Shown piece by piece: positions 1 to 11,705 of a stretch of 64,000 nucleotides of DNA. Every line of letters starts with the position of its first letter. Position 1 is the stretch's first letter. The notes under the pieces were generated by a model. That model saw only the letters and a list, made by a program, of their open reading frames with translations. It had not been told where the DNA came from and ran no database searches. Position numbers and translations under genes: made by a program. Source of the stretch: Aphis gossypii (taxonomy: Eukaryota; Arthropoda; Insecta; Hemiptera; Aphididae); the NCBI RefSeq assembly GCF_020184175.1, contig NW_026083043.1:1-64000 (forward strand). The letters are read 5' to 3'.

Positions 1-378
1 TTTTGTAAAATGAACAGAACACACTACACTCCCAGGTTTGACTTCTGATGAACATTGTTTTGCAAAGTTCATCCAAGCTGCTAATGTAGGATTCTCTTTT
101 GGAAATCTAATTATTACATAAAAAAATTTAAAATTTTTTAATTGTTATTTAATGTGTATGCTTGGATGTAATAAATAAATAGGTATATAACAATAATTAT
201 AATAGATATATTATAATACTTTACATTGTAATCTAATATCATTAAAATCATTTATCAAACAATAACATACAAATTTCAATTTATTTAAATGTATGTAGTT
301 AACTTACTTATGAAAAGTTATGCCTTCGTTTTTTTCTTTGGCTACTTGCCACCTTCCACAAAAGCAACAACTCGGCAT
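1..378 (-). CDS. THAP-domain protein, 5' part (runs off left edge)
   Basis: Two exons on the minus strand, 308-378 and 1-106, joined by a 201-base GT-AG intron (107-307) in phase 2. Exon 1 begins at the ATG at 376-378 and reads MPSCCFCGRWQ... Exon 2 continues in frame with KENPTLAAWMNFAKQC and then CSVHF. This is the THAP pattern: paired cysteines at the N-terminus, the conserved tryptophan, and the C-x2-H-F end of the C2CH zinc site. THAP domains bind DNA in nuclear regulators and in P-element-type transposases. The rest lies outside the window, so host gene versus transposon gene cannot be decided. There is no stop or frameshift in what is visible. Confidence 0.8.
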
Positions 379-936
379 TTTAATTATATTAAATATAATT
401 ATAAATTATATCTTATATTTATATATAAACTAATGAAATATATAAAGTATGTTTTTTGACTCGTTTAAAATTATAAATTATTAAAAAATAAAAATGCAAT
501 TGCAGTCTGCAGTAATCGCACAATCCCACAGAATAATAATTATTGAAATTTTCTGTCATGAAAACAGCACCATCTAACGGTATAGTTTATCGGATGCGGT
601 GTTAGTATGATAAATATCGCTGCATTATGCTTATATACCGTTAATTAAAATAAGTGCCATCTCTATATTATTATTACTCTGAGATTTGTGCCTATTGCCT
701 ACGTCACGCAATAGTCCACCCCGCACCGTTGTTATCAGTTCCTCACCAAACGCTGGCTAACCTCTTCTTTATAGATCTTGCTATGGCATATAAATCTCTA
801 TGAGTCTATGCTCTGTGGTGATAACACAGAATAACATAATATATTATCAATTCTGTAGTATTAATTGAATATTTTATTGTTTGGTATTTTTTTCTTGTGC
901 TTTTTTTCCAATAGAGGTATTTCTATAAACTTCGAG
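379..936. other. AT-rich upstream region without a recognisable gene
   Basis: This lies between the THAP gene start and the first hAT remnant. It is mostly AT-rich, with a short GC-richer patch near 690-740. It may hold the THAP promoter and the hAT 5' untranslated part. I see no convincing terminal repeat or ORF. Confidence 0.4.
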
Positions 937-3522
937 ATGTCTACAAACAAAAAACGTAAAATTGAAGAGGAAAGTAGAGGATTTAGAACTGAGTGGACTG
1001 ATACTTATGCATTTGTCCCGAACAACATGGGACAACCAAAATGTCTTATTTGTAACGAAAACTTCAAAAACAATAAAAAATCTAATATTGAACGTCATTT
1101 TTTATCTTAACACGATATTTTGGTGAGACGTACCCAGCTGGAAATGAAAGAAAAACAGCAGTGGCCGAGTTGATTCGTAAATCTCAACAATCGACATCTA
1201 AATTTAGTAACTGGTTGCAGTCGGCGTCTAATTTGACTGCAGCTAGTTTTGTTGTATCTCACGAAATCATGAAATCTGGAAAACCATTCACTGATGGAGA
1301 ATATATTAAAAAATGTTTTATTGGTATGTCAGAACATCTGTAATTGATGAATAAATGACAATGAATCATGATGAGATTGAAAAATATAAACACGATGAAG
1401 AAGAAGAAGAAGAACATGTTGATAAATTAGGCTTAAATCCTGTGACTTTGGTAGATACTTGTTGTTTTAAATCAAATTTGACTAATAGCCAGGCGTTAGA
1501 TGATGATTTTTCCAAAACTCTTAATGTCTGATACGACGAAAAAATGCATAGAAAGTGTATCGTTTTTTGGTTTATTGAATGCTATAGCTGTTTTTGTTCG
1601 TAAATCTTACTTACGAATGAATAAGTGGGAGACAACGAGTAAGTTTAAATTTATATCAGTAATTGGCGAAACAAGATGGTGGGCTAAAGATCGGTGTGTT
1701 AGTAAAATATTTGGTTCATATAATAATCCTAAAGATTTTCTATTTGTGGATATTATTCAGACTTAACATAAAATTTATATTACGGATACATTTGTTCCGG
1801 ATGTAAGATTTAAAGCTAAAACATACATAGATGATCTCTTAAAATATGAAACCATAGTGATGAGTCAAATTTATCTACAAATGATTGCATCTACAACTGT
1901 ATTATCATTATATCTACTAACAAAAGGTATGAATATTCTCAGAGCATATAAAATGGTGAAACACATAATCAATACTCTTGAAAATCAGTCGAGAAACTTT
2001 GAACAAGTTATATGTGCATCAGATAAATTTGTTTGTTGTGCTAATGAACAATTTTCAAGTCGTGAATTAGACTACTGCATACCTATGAACATTTTACAAT
2101 TAAAGATTTCTAAAAAGAAAACAATGGCTGGAGAAAAAATTTCTGACGACCCAATACAAAATTCAAAATTTAGATATTGTGTAAATGTGTATAATGTTAT
2201 ACACAACCAAACAGTCAATAGTCTTGAACAACGATTTTCAGAACATGGAAAACTGTTCAAATCAATGTCGATTTTAGAACATTCAGGATTTAAAGATATT
2301 AAAAATTATGATCATCTTCAAATTTCCAAACATTTAATATACCTGGTCGATATTTTGAAAAAATTTGATGAAGACATCGCGGTTGGAACTTTGGCTGATG
2401 AACTTTTTTATTTTTTCTGGAAAATGGTCAAAGATTAAGCATATCAATAATATTAATAACCAAGACGCTAACGAAAAAGAAATTAATATAAATATAGAAT
2501 CTGATTCCGATGAAGACTGTAACGTGCCACGTACAAACAGTAGAATGATGTAGTATCGGATAGGTTGTTGTAAAAAAATGAAGACTCTTGAAATAATTCC
2601 AAGTGTTTTTTATTGAAAATTATTCTAAGTCCAAATAATTAAATAAATTAAACTTGTGAAAAATATTCTAAGTCCAAATGACAAAACTATTGATCTGGGT
2701 GACGTGAAGGTGCTCGCTCTAACTCTGGTGGATCACGTCTGAACTGTGTCTAATCTGGGCCCCCTTATATATCGTCCAGGGACTCCCGCGGTACCCTCAG
2801 ATCCCTGATGGTCTCTTGCACGTGCATCCGCTTCTTCCCACGCATTGCGTCATCCGCGCGATACCGTGCGTAAATTATATGACTATAATATTCTACCGGG
2901 TGGTAATTGTATATCTATATATTCTACCGGGTGACAGGCGTACGTGCGATGATCTGTTTTTGATGTAATTATAGTGCCAGCGTTCTCACGTCGCTCCGCC
3001 GTTGATGACCATTAAAGTTTATGACTTATATTACTTTCATTATTAAAGTTTATATTTAAGAAAATCTGTACTTGGTCATCTACTCACTTTAAGTAGCATC
3101 TGCTTACATTAGTTGTAGCCTCATCGTATTTATAGAAATGTTTGTTATACCCCCAATGTTAGGGATTATCATCAGCGGTTATCATTAGCTATGGTATATA
3201 GTAATTTATATATAAGTATCATAGCACGTTGCAAGACGAAGACTTGATAATAAAAAATGAAATTAAAAATAAGATTGCCTGTCAAGATTGTATAGTTTGT
3301 TGTTATAATGTGTTTAAAACATATAATTTACATACTATGGCTTATTCTTCTTTGTTTATGGCCTACAAATCTATTTTAGCACTATCATATACACAAGTAA
3401 AATGTGAAACAACATTTTCAAAACTGAAATACGTTTTCAATAGACTGCGAAACACGCCAAGTCAAGAAAAATTGGATACTTTTTTGTTAATGAACGTTGA
3501 AATTTTTTTTTTTTTTTGTTAA
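937..3522 (+). pseudogene. hAT transposase remnant with BED-like zinc finger
   Basis: From an ATG at 937 the reading shows a basic N-terminus and a C-x2-C...H-x4-H finger (CLICNENF, then NIERHFLS). This is followed by a region of the SCAND3/GTF2IRD2-like hAT family (SFVVSHEIMKSGKPFTDGEY). A central block has the family signature ETRWW at about 1670. The hAT dimerisation end appears at 3400-3510 (KCETTFSKL, then LDTFLLMNVE). The frame is lost several times: a TAA in the finger (1108-1110), shifts near 1125 and 1345-1500, and further breaks later. A solo LTR interrupts it at 2589-3233. The expected full length is about 600-700 aa. No functional product is possible. Confidence 0.75.
2589..3233 (-). 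repeat. Solo LTR-like insertion, copy 1
   Basis: A 645-base block splits the hAT coding region. It is strongly similar to 26431-27048 in the same orientation, and the similarity ends at TGAAAT on the left and GTTGCA on the right. The boundaries are of TG...CA type. Read on the minus strand it has a TATATAAG box (2764-2771), a possible start near 2735 and AATAAA about 20 bases before the end, which suits an LTR. A 5-base repeat AAGAC lies at 2581-2585 and 3233-3237, three bases outside the shared left end, so the target duplication is uncertain. There are no internal retroelement genes. Confidence 0.6.
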
Positions 3523-3941
3523 ATATTAAAAACGATGACATTATAAATTTAATTACAAAAAAAAAGTGATGAATTAAAAAATATATTATTGCATTAGTAT
3601 TATATTGTTGTTATTTATCACCCTACTTCTCCCCTCCTAATAAAAGCTTAAAAGTATCATAACCGTAAAGTATTACTTGATCTTATGTGATTAAAAAAAA
3701 ATGGGCCGTTGAATGAGCTTGGAGGGAGGGGCTTAGCCCCTAAAACCCCTTAAATGTTCTTATATATATGGAAAACTTATAAGTTATAAATGGACCGGTA
3801 AAATTATTGTGCTCGGTAAGTTTCTGGGTCCCAATCCGGCCCTATATATTATACCCTTGCTTTATCTTATTTCTATACCTATAATAATCATAATTTAACA
3901 TTTACTCTTAATTTATCTTTGTATATATTTTATGATTTTAG
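3523..3941. other. hAT 3' untranslated tail
   Basis: A non-coding AT-rich stretch follows the hAT dimerisation end. It ends near 3845 in a GC-richer patch (GGGTCCCAATCCGGCCC) that looks like a degenerate hAT terminus. The matching 5' terminal repeat was not found upstream. Confidence 0.4.
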
Positions 3942-4767
3942 ATGGTATAAATTATGAAATTTTTGTAAACATTGAATATATTAAAGAAATTGGGACATTG
4001 CCACTTGAAGATATAAATAGTGATCATGGTTTGTATTTTAATGCATTTTTTTTTTTTTATTGTAGTGTTAAATTATATTATTGGTTTTATGATTTTTAAT
4101 TTTTAGATAAATCTACGGGCGAGCCAGTGGATGACAACCAAACCACATTTGTAGACGAATCTTCTACTGAAAATGGTAAGAAATTAATGTATATGAAATA
4201 ATGGTAAAAAATTGATATTAAATAAGTATCTATTACTAAATACCTACATAATGTTGAAATATTTAGTAACAGTAGTTGTTAATAATATAATAGTATATAA
4301 TCTTACTAAGTACTAATAATTTATCTTATTAGTTGCAAAACTAATACATTATAAAATTATAAATAATAATAAACTTTTAACAGAGTTTATATGGTCTAAC
4401 AAACGGCGTACATCAAAGGATAATGAGAGGACAGAAACCTTCATTTCTATTGTAATTAGTGAAGAAATACCTGGTCTCGAAGATGAAGAACCACAACTTT
4501 TGCCACCCTCAACACTTCACAATCCTAAAACGACCTTAATGCCTACCAATAAGTCTGACTTACGTATTCAAACGGTTTATGAATAAAACCATAAACAAAC
4601 AACATTCAGAGATGATTATTATCCAGAAAAACCAACATACGGAATTTATGAAAATTCTTAATGAACAAACTAAATATCGCACGCAGATGGCTGGCATTTT
4701 TGAAACAATTGCTAAAAGTTTAAGCAAAAAACGAAAACGCGTTGTGAGCTCATCGGTATCTGATTAA
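3942..4767 (+). pseudogene. Remnant multi-exon gene, acidic/basic C-terminus (possibly transposon accessory protein)
   Basis: Three exons with matching splice phases can be read: 3942-4028, 4107-4175 and 4384 onward, each between a pyrimidine-rich AG acceptor and a GT donor. The joined reading is acidic (EEIPGLEDEEPQ), then hits TAA at 4584-4586. A one-base shift leads into 4579-4767, a helical stretch ending in SKKRKRVV, a likely nuclear signal. This resembles the C-terminal dimerisation part of Myb/SANT-like accessory proteins, but no DNA-binding domain is visible. The 5' exons are missing, perhaps displaced by the hAT. Function is inferred only from shape. Confidence 0.45.
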
Positions 4768-6484
4768 TTTTTGTACATTCATAGTTTATAAGATAATATT
4801 AGTATTTTCAATAATTAATTTACCCAAGTGCAATTGTAAAGTAACAAAAATGTGTGACTGATTATTTGATTAACTATTTATTTTGATCAATCATTATTTT
4901 TCTTTATTATTACTAAAGAGTATTCGTTATGTTTTTATTTCGTTGATTTTATTATTCTATTTTATTTTATTAGTAAGGTATAAGTAGTACAAAGTAGCAT
5001 TATTAAACTAATAATTTATTATGAATAAACAGTATTTTTCTTTATTATTTCTAGAGTATTAATTATGTAGTTGTTTTTTTTTTTTTTTTTATGATTGTTA
5101 ACTATGAATATTAATATTATGTAAAGTGAGAATAAAGTTCTGATTTGTTTAATTATAAATTGACAACATTTATTTGAAGTTCTAGTAATTTGGAGGTATC
5201 AATAAATTTAACAATTCGTCTCTTTTAAAATTCCCTTGCTGTCTTTCAATATAGTCTCTAAAGGATCTAAAAGAATATCAGCTGGCAGAAAACCAAATGG
5301 ACATTCTACAAATATTAAAAAACGTCCTCATAATCTTTCAATCAATGTCAATAATAACCAAATGAATGCTAAAAGTCATGGCAATGGTCATTAAGTTAAT
5401 ACCAATTTAAGAAAACCCAAAAATATAATAATATATTATAATTATAATGTCTATATTATATTAGTAATCCTATAAACATATTATAATAATATAAGTGAAT
5501 GTGTAGGTAAACATAATATGTATGCATTTGTTTTAAATTTAGGTAGGTATTAAGTATTTCATATTTTCATCTATGTATTTAATGATGATTATTTATTGAT
5601 GCCTATTGAACTAACATTAAAATAACTTTGGTAAGTTTTACTAAATACCTATCCATTATAATATTTCCTTTATATTTTCCAAATAATTACTTACCTATTT
5701 TGGCATATGTACATGACTTGATTTTAAATTATTTTATTTTTTTCTGTACGGTTAACAACGTATATGGAGTGTTCAGTGTAAAACTACTAAGTGTTAACTA
5801 TTTAATTAATAACGTTATATAAATATTTATTATTATTGTTAGATAAATAATAATATGATATTTCATAATGGAACGATTTTATAAAGAATAAAATGTACCA
5901 AAGACAAATATGGTAAAAATAACACCTTATTATCCGATAAACGATACGACGAGTTGATAGAGGAAGTTTTAACGTTGAGATGTCAGAAAACGAAAAAAAA
6001 TGGTCAGTAAATAAGTGTCAATTTATTTTAGATTCTAAGTGGAGTGATATGTATAAAATTAAAATATAATTTTTACGGTTAAGGTTTGAAAATGTAATGC
6101 AAGACTCCACGTAAGTATTTATTACGTTAAAATTAATAATTATTATTTTTTTTTGTCATTAAAATTTAGACCAAATAATATTTAAATGTTATTTATTCTA
6201 CAAACCTATAAATTATTATAATAAATAATAATTAACTACAATAATAGTATTGCTGTATATTATAAAATATAAAATGTGTTTTGGATGATATTGCATGATT
6301 AATTTAAAGTAATTTTTTTTTTTTATGTATAATTTAACAAAATTAACCTTAAATGCGTTTTTTACGGTATTAGTGCATTTTCTTAGTTTTTAGAGCATTT
6401 TTCACAATTTGTTCATAAAATGAACAAAAATTATTGTGATTAACACGAGACTTTCGGTAAACTGCGGATGGTACGAATAATAAA
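4768..6484. other. AT-rich non-coding stretch with one possible orphan exon
   Basis: Mostly low-complexity AT. One candidate last exon lies on the plus strand at 5255-5394, after a TATAG acceptor: 46 codons, basic and Asn-rich (RKPNGHSTNIKKRPHN), ending in TAA. I do not recognise it and there is no upstream partner exon. At 6032 a short motif, GATTCTAAGTGGAGTG, resembles one at 11809, suggesting small repeat fragments. Confidence 0.35.
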
Positions 6485-6492
6485 TTATATAG

Positions 6493-6688
6493 CAGAGGTA
6501 GCCAAAATTTTTTGGTCACGATTTACTAAAAATATACTTTAACTTTGAGGATCAACTTCCATAGAAATTTTTTTTTAATATTGGATAACTATAATTATTA
6601 AGAAGCATATAGGGCGCGTGGTCCTAAAAATAAATTTTAACATGATCGACTTTTAAATTGTCCGCGATCGACTGTTTGGCCGCCACTG
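6493..6688. mobile_element. hAT-type MITE (196 bp)
   Basis: The ends are inverted: CAGAGGTAGCCAAA at 6493 and, read from the other strand, CAGTGGCGGCCAAA ending at 6688. Flanks are TTATATAG (6485-6492) and CTATATAG (6689-6696), an 8-base target duplication with one mismatch, as expected for hAT. There is no coding capacity. It must have been moved by a transposase from elsewhere. Confidence 0.7.
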
Positions 6689-6815
6689 CTATATAGCACG
6701 ACAAGTTATATCGTCGATAATAATTTTATCATAACCAGGCCTCGATAAGTATTACTGAATTAGTATCCAATTAGTACGTCCGTCGTCCAGAACTAAACAA
6801 GTAAAAAATACTTTA

Positions 6816-8848
6816 CAGTGCGGCTCACGAAAAGTGAGCGTTCAAGGTCAGTGGCATAAGCGACTCCCGTGGCTGTTTTAAATAAGTGATTGCCAAACCT
6901 TTTTGCCGCGGTTTTTAAAATTGTTGATACCAGTATACCACTATACAGCATATACATTACAATAATATTAAACACATAATTTATATGAACGTTACGACTT
7001 ACGATTAGGAAAAATTGCATAAACTATTTTAAATACAGATATTAACATTTTATTTACAAAACTAATCATGATTTAATCATAAAAAAAATATTAAAAAGCA
7101 CAAATATAAAATAATTTAAATTAAAGTAATTAGGTAATATATACATTATTTACACAAATAAATTTCCTTTTTGTACATAAATAAATTACATTTTTTACAC
7201 AAATAATTTACATTTTTTACATTAATAAATAAATTATATTATGTCGTCTTCCTCGTCGTCTTCATCACTACTTGTGTCACCTGGTTGTATTGTGAGAATA
7301 ATAGGCTCCAAAATGACTTCTCTATGTTTTTCTTTTTCATAATCTTCGTCCTGTAATTTTTCGGCATGACGTACGCAATTTTCCCAATTTTCTTTTTTCA
7401 CTGAATCTATGGCTTCGTGCATTAGCTTTTCAACATCAGCCATCTTGAAGGTTGTATTTTTAGATGCAACCTGTCTCTTTGCTTGTGCCCATATCATTTC
7501 GATTGGATTGTACTGACAGTGATATGGTGGTAATCGTACAACTTCATGTCCCATTTTAAAGGCAAATTCATCCAGTTCGTATTTTTTTTCGGTCGGTATT
7601 AAAACTTTAACTTTTTCACGAAGCTCAGCAACTGTTTCAAGTGGAGAAAAATTAATTTTTTTTTTAGTCAACCATTCTTGAATATCGGCTTTTCGGGCAT
7701 TGCTTTTCGGAAAATTATGTTCCAACATTGAGTGGTATGGAGCGTTGTCCATAACGATGACACATGGTTCTTCAAGGGATTGCAATAATTGTTCGAACCA
7801 AGATCTAAAAACGTCAGCATTCATTTGACTATGGTAGTCTTCTGTATTACCTGATTTGCTACGAAAAATTAATTTTGCTTCCTTAATAAAACCATGATGA
7901 CTTGAACCTGCGTGGCAAACAATGAGTCGGCCTCCCTTACCGGTAGGTACTTTTAAACCTTCAGTTTCCTCTTCATTTTGCCATGTATAATTTTTGGAAT
8001 GGTTTTGATTCACCCAGGTCTCGTCTAAGTAAATGACTGGACGGGAATCGTTATTTTTACGTAATGTACACATTGTAGTAAGAATCTACGTCCGTCGTTA
8101 CATCTTTTGTAGGTAAATTTTAATTTTTTTAACAATCTCTTCATTGAAGCAAGACTACCTTTATAATCAAATTTTTGTTGTACAGAATTTAAAATTAATT
8201 TCGATGTAGGATATTCACCTTTTTCATAAAACTCGTGAACAGTTCTTCGTATAACATCGCTATCGAAATCGTCCAGTTCTGTGGCGAGTCCGAGACATCG
8301 TCGGTAGAATTTCCTTCTGCACACACTCGTCTTACTGTTGTATAAGATACACCACACGCGTCGGCAGTAATTTTTTGTGTTTGTTTAAAATATTCTTGTA
8401 AAGCCATGTCGTCGGAAGAAGCCAAACTTTTAAAGTAATTGTACACATTAAAAATTACTTTTTTGGTTTGACTACGAGTGTCATTATTTTTAAAAGGCAT
8501 TTTAAAGTAAAATAATTAAAAAACAGTATTAATTAAAAAAAAAAATTACAAAAAATTATAACACCACAAGCAGACCAAATATTTTACTAAACACGTGCGT
8601 TCACTACGTCGAGTTCACGAAAGATGACAATTTTAAGGCTATACACAATGAAGGGTCTACCCAAAAAAAAAGGTAGAGTAGGAGCTGCTAACATAAAAGG
8701 AATGTCTATTGAATACGGTCCCGCCAAAAAAACCATAGCTCGGTCGGTGGAATAGGTGGAATATACTACAAACGGAGAACCCCTGGTTTCGACAATAATT
8801 GGTCACCACCCACTGACCTTGAACGCTCACTTTTCGTGAGCCGCACTG
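6816..8848 (-). mobile_element. IS630/Tc1-mariner superfamily element, perfect 39-bp TIRs
   Basis: Inverted repeats at 6816-6854 and 8810-8848 are identical over 39 bases, starting CAGTGCGGCTCACG. Both flanks are TA (6814-6815 and 8849-8850), the target duplication typical of this superfamily. Each repeat holds its own hairpin, GCTCAC-GAAAA-GTGAGC. The 2033-bp body carries one transposase gene on the minus strand. The perfect ends suggest recent movement, although the transposase is broken, so it may have moved in trans or decayed very recently. Confidence 0.9.
7234..8500 (-). pseudogene. DDE transposase, IS630/Tc1-mariner superfamily, two frameshifts
   Basis: The start is the ATG at 8498-8500 (MPFKNND). 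An N-terminal helix-turn-helix follows (ACGVSYTTVRRVC), then a shift near 8270 into RRTVHEFYEKGEYPT. A second shift with small loss near 8085 leads into the catalytic part at 7234-8073. Motifs are YLDETWVNQNH (first D), VIVMDNAPYHS (second D) and NPIEMIWAQAK (E). The second D and the E are 82 residues apart by my count, far more than the 34-41 usual for Tc1/mariner. The C-terminus is acidic. It would cut and paste between TA sites in the nucleus. As written no full protein can be made. Confidence 0.85.
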
Positions 8849-9148
8849 TAGAGACAATAATATAAAAATAAAAATAGAATATAAACGCAATTTAAGTTCA
8901 AATTTTTACGAAGTATGTCAAAATTGCAAGTTATTTTATAATTTAAAACTAGATAAGCATTTTATATTTTATTTTATAAAAGGACTTGAACGTTGGTCAA
9001 TTAAAAAAAAATTATCTTTAGTTTAAATTTTTACGAAATCCAAAATTTAAACGTAAAATAACGATTTATTATAAAATAATTTTAGATTTTTGTTATAGTT
9101 AAAATTACTAGTCGTAGAAACATGAAACATACAACAATTTTACATTAC
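8849..9148. other. AT-rich spacer
   Basis: Low-complexity AT sequence between the IS630 element and the end of the next hAT remnant. No ORF or repeat structure is supported. Confidence 0.5.
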
Positions 9149-10149
9149 CAGTGCTGCAATTACCAGGGGGGCGACGCCCTGCTAATTAGGCACTATGAGA
9201 TTAATTTTGGGGCACAGTTTTTGTGATAGATTCAAGAATAATAAAAATTATAAAAAATATAAAATGTTTTGTAGAGTTTTGTAATTATGAGTTATGTAGC
9301 AATAAATAATATTTAGTCTATTAATTAAACACAATATCAAATTAAAAGATTTAATTGTAATTTTAGATAATTTTAAATTAGATCAATGTATCTAACAGAG
9401 CATAATAGTGAATTAGTATAGAAACAAACTGCTTTATTATATTAAATGTATATTATTTCAGGATAAAAAACTAAATGTTTAACAATATACAAAATTTTGT
9501 TCAATTTTAACTATCTTAGTTTAGAGAAAATAGTATGGATACTCAAAACAAATTATTAAACCTACCATAACATTGTTGTATTATAATTATTATATTAATT
9601 TTAGAAAATTTAATCAAAATAATTGTATAAATATAAAACTATGACTTAAAATAGAATAAAAAATAAAATATACCTAACTAGTAAAGTTATAATCAAAATA
9701 TTATTATAGTTTTATAGTTGTAGAAACTACCAAAGAATTTACAGTTACAATAAGAGGTTTTAGATTGTTTCGTATTATAGATTTATTATCTACATACTCA
9801 CGAAAACCTCTGATTGATTCTATTTCATTTACTTTGAATATGTTTGATAACTTTTTTTTTCTTTTTCACCTTACATTATATTGATTTCCAAAGGCCATTT
9901 ATGAGGGTATAACACTTCTAGAAGTTGAATAAATTCATCATATTTATCCGATGTATTAGATAATGAAGACACATGAGATGATGTAAAGCAAAACATTCTT
10001 GATTTTAAATTTGCAGCCAAACTTTTATAAAACTGATTAGAATTTATTTTATTTTTATTTTTTGAATGAGGTTGAATATTTTTGAAAGTTAAACTACAGT
10101 TATATTCTTCAGATTTTTTATAATACCTATCATAACAATTTTCTGACAT
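9149..10149 (-). pseudogene. hAT remnant, C-terminal half (KIAA1586-like family)
   Basis: From 10149 downward the reading resembles the pre-dimerisation part of KIAA1586-like hAT proteins (FTSSHVSSLSNTSDKYDEF, then VLYPHKWP). It stops at TAA near 9871 and resumes after a slip in an A-run as IRGFREYV and LIVTVNSLVVSTT, to about 9716. The region 9149-9715 is 3' untranslated and ends on the minus strand in GCAGCACTG, so a hAT-type end (CAGTGCTGC) starts at 9149. The N-terminal half is absent. Harbinger-1 begins right at 10150, which suggests that it or a rearrangement cut the gene. Confidence 0.65.
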
Positions 10150-10442
10150 AGGGCCGTGCCACACTATGCGTTTTGGCGGGTCCGGTCAAAACTCATCCGG
10201 TCGACCGGAACAACGAGTCGCATAAGTTCTAATTGTAGATGTCACATTAGAGCGTTTTGTCGGGACCGGTGGATTCCTGCCGCTGACCGACCGCAACATG
10301 TTGAAACAAATCGGCAGGACGTGTCATCAAAACATATTGTTTTATATTGTGTATGCCACACTGTGCGATTTGGCCGCTGCGTTTTTTTGATTATTTTAAT
10401 TTTATATATTTTTAAAATATTTACATAAATATTTTAAAAAAA
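10150..10442. repeat. Left terminal region of Harbinger-1, CCGGTC motif array
   Basis: A GC-rich block sits sharply in AT-rich surroundings. It repeats the module GCCACACTATGCGTTTTGGC (10157) as GCCACACTGTGCGATTTGGC (10351), and carries several CCGGTC/ACCGG motifs at 10190-10290. Such blocks sit at the ends of the other Harbinger copies here. The exact terminus and target duplication were not fixed because the right end was not found. Confidence 0.5.
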
Positions 10443-10828
10443 ATGGTTTTTGATACCGATAAATTCATTTCGTGTATTCAAAGTAACCCATCTATTCGGG
10501 AAATGGGTACTAAAGAATACATGGATAAGTTTATTGAACAAAAAAGTTGGCTCAGTATTGGGGAAAGCATGTATCCAGATTGGACAGAAAAAACAGAACC
10601 TGAAAAAAAAATACAGGTAAGTAGAATATTATGTTATATATTTTTAAATTTTTACCATAGGTTATTTGCAATATAGTATTACAATATTATTAGTAATTAT
10701 TTTTAATTTCTATTGAGTTTATAACTTTTTCGATCAAATAAAAAAAAAGACTAAATATATTACAGTTTTAATTTATTATTACTAATTTACAAATAATAAA
10801 ATAATAAGGATCTTTTTAAATAAACAGC

Positions 10829-11705
10829 TTATAATACTTTATACTGAAAATCTAGGGCACCAGGGCCCATAAAATAGTCAGCAAAGTAATCCCTCACTTC
10901 AATGCCTTCTGAACGAGTGTCTGTTCCACGAGCTTCTATGTCATCCAGGCTATGGGTTTCAGAATCTTCAAAATTAATTCCGTCTCTCTTACGAACAAAA
11001 TTATGTAATATACAACACGCTTTGATGATAATGTCAGTAAATTCAGGTTCCACTTGTATGGGAGTATGCAACACACGCCATTTATTTGCAAGAACTCCGA
11101 AAGCACACTCAACTGTCCGCCTTGCTCTACTCAATCGATAATTAAATACACGTCGAGTATCAGTTAGGTTACGTCCTGGATATGGTCTTAATAAATGTGT
11201 ATGTAGAGCGAAAGCTTCGTCCCCAATAAAAACAAATGGCTGTGGATTGTTATTTGTGTTTGGTAAAGGATTTGGTTCAGGAAGATTAAGTTTTTAAGCA
11301 TATAACATTTTGCCGAATGGGCATTCCTTAAATATATTGGAGTCCCCTTCTCGACCATAAGACCCGACATCGATTGTGATAAATTGTAAATTTGCATCGG
11401 CTACAGCCATGAGTACCACAGAAAAAAACTTTTTGTAATTGAAAAACAATGATCCAGAATTACTAGGATTTTTACATCGGATATGTTTGCCGTCAATAGC
11501 GCCTAAGCAATTTGGAAAGTTTGTTTTAACATTAAATACATTTGAAATCTCCAACCAGTCATTCGTGGTCGGCACAGGCATCTCTGTTGGCTGTAAAACT
11601 GTCCACAATGCTTGACACGTTTCTTTAACTATTATTCCGATCGTACTCCTTCCAACTCGGAAATCAAATTTCAAAGCAGCAAAATAGGTGCCAGTTGATA
11701 AATAT
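10829..11705 (-). pseudogene. PIF/Harbinger-1 transposase, main exon, one nonsense codon
   Basis: The exon starts after an AG acceptor at 11706-11707 (YLSTGTYFAALKFDFRVGRS) and runs in one frame to 10829. DDE motifs are GAIDGKHIR (D), GREGDSNIF (D) and SRARRTVECAFG (E region). One TAA at 11294-11296 interrupts the frame after FGKMLYA; reading continues in the same frame beyond it, so a single substitution killed it. It lies antisense inside the MADF intron. The first transposase exon, expected downstream of the MADF exons, was not found, so the copy is also truncated on the right. Confidence 0.85.

Noticed and set aside
5628..5822. 64-codon ORF with hydrophobic stretch
   Set aside because: AT-rich chance frame with Leu/Ile/Phe/Tyr/Asn bias, no ATG (alternative start), and no neighbours that support it.
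7234..8500. Introns in place of the two frameshifts in the IS630 transposase
   Set aside because: No GT-AG pair of reasonable size joins the frames at either site, and the second break also lacks residues expected in the family.
10156..10428. 90-codon plus-strand ORF
   Set aside because: It lies in the GC-rich terminal motif block of Harbinger-1, where stops are rare by composition; no domain is seen.
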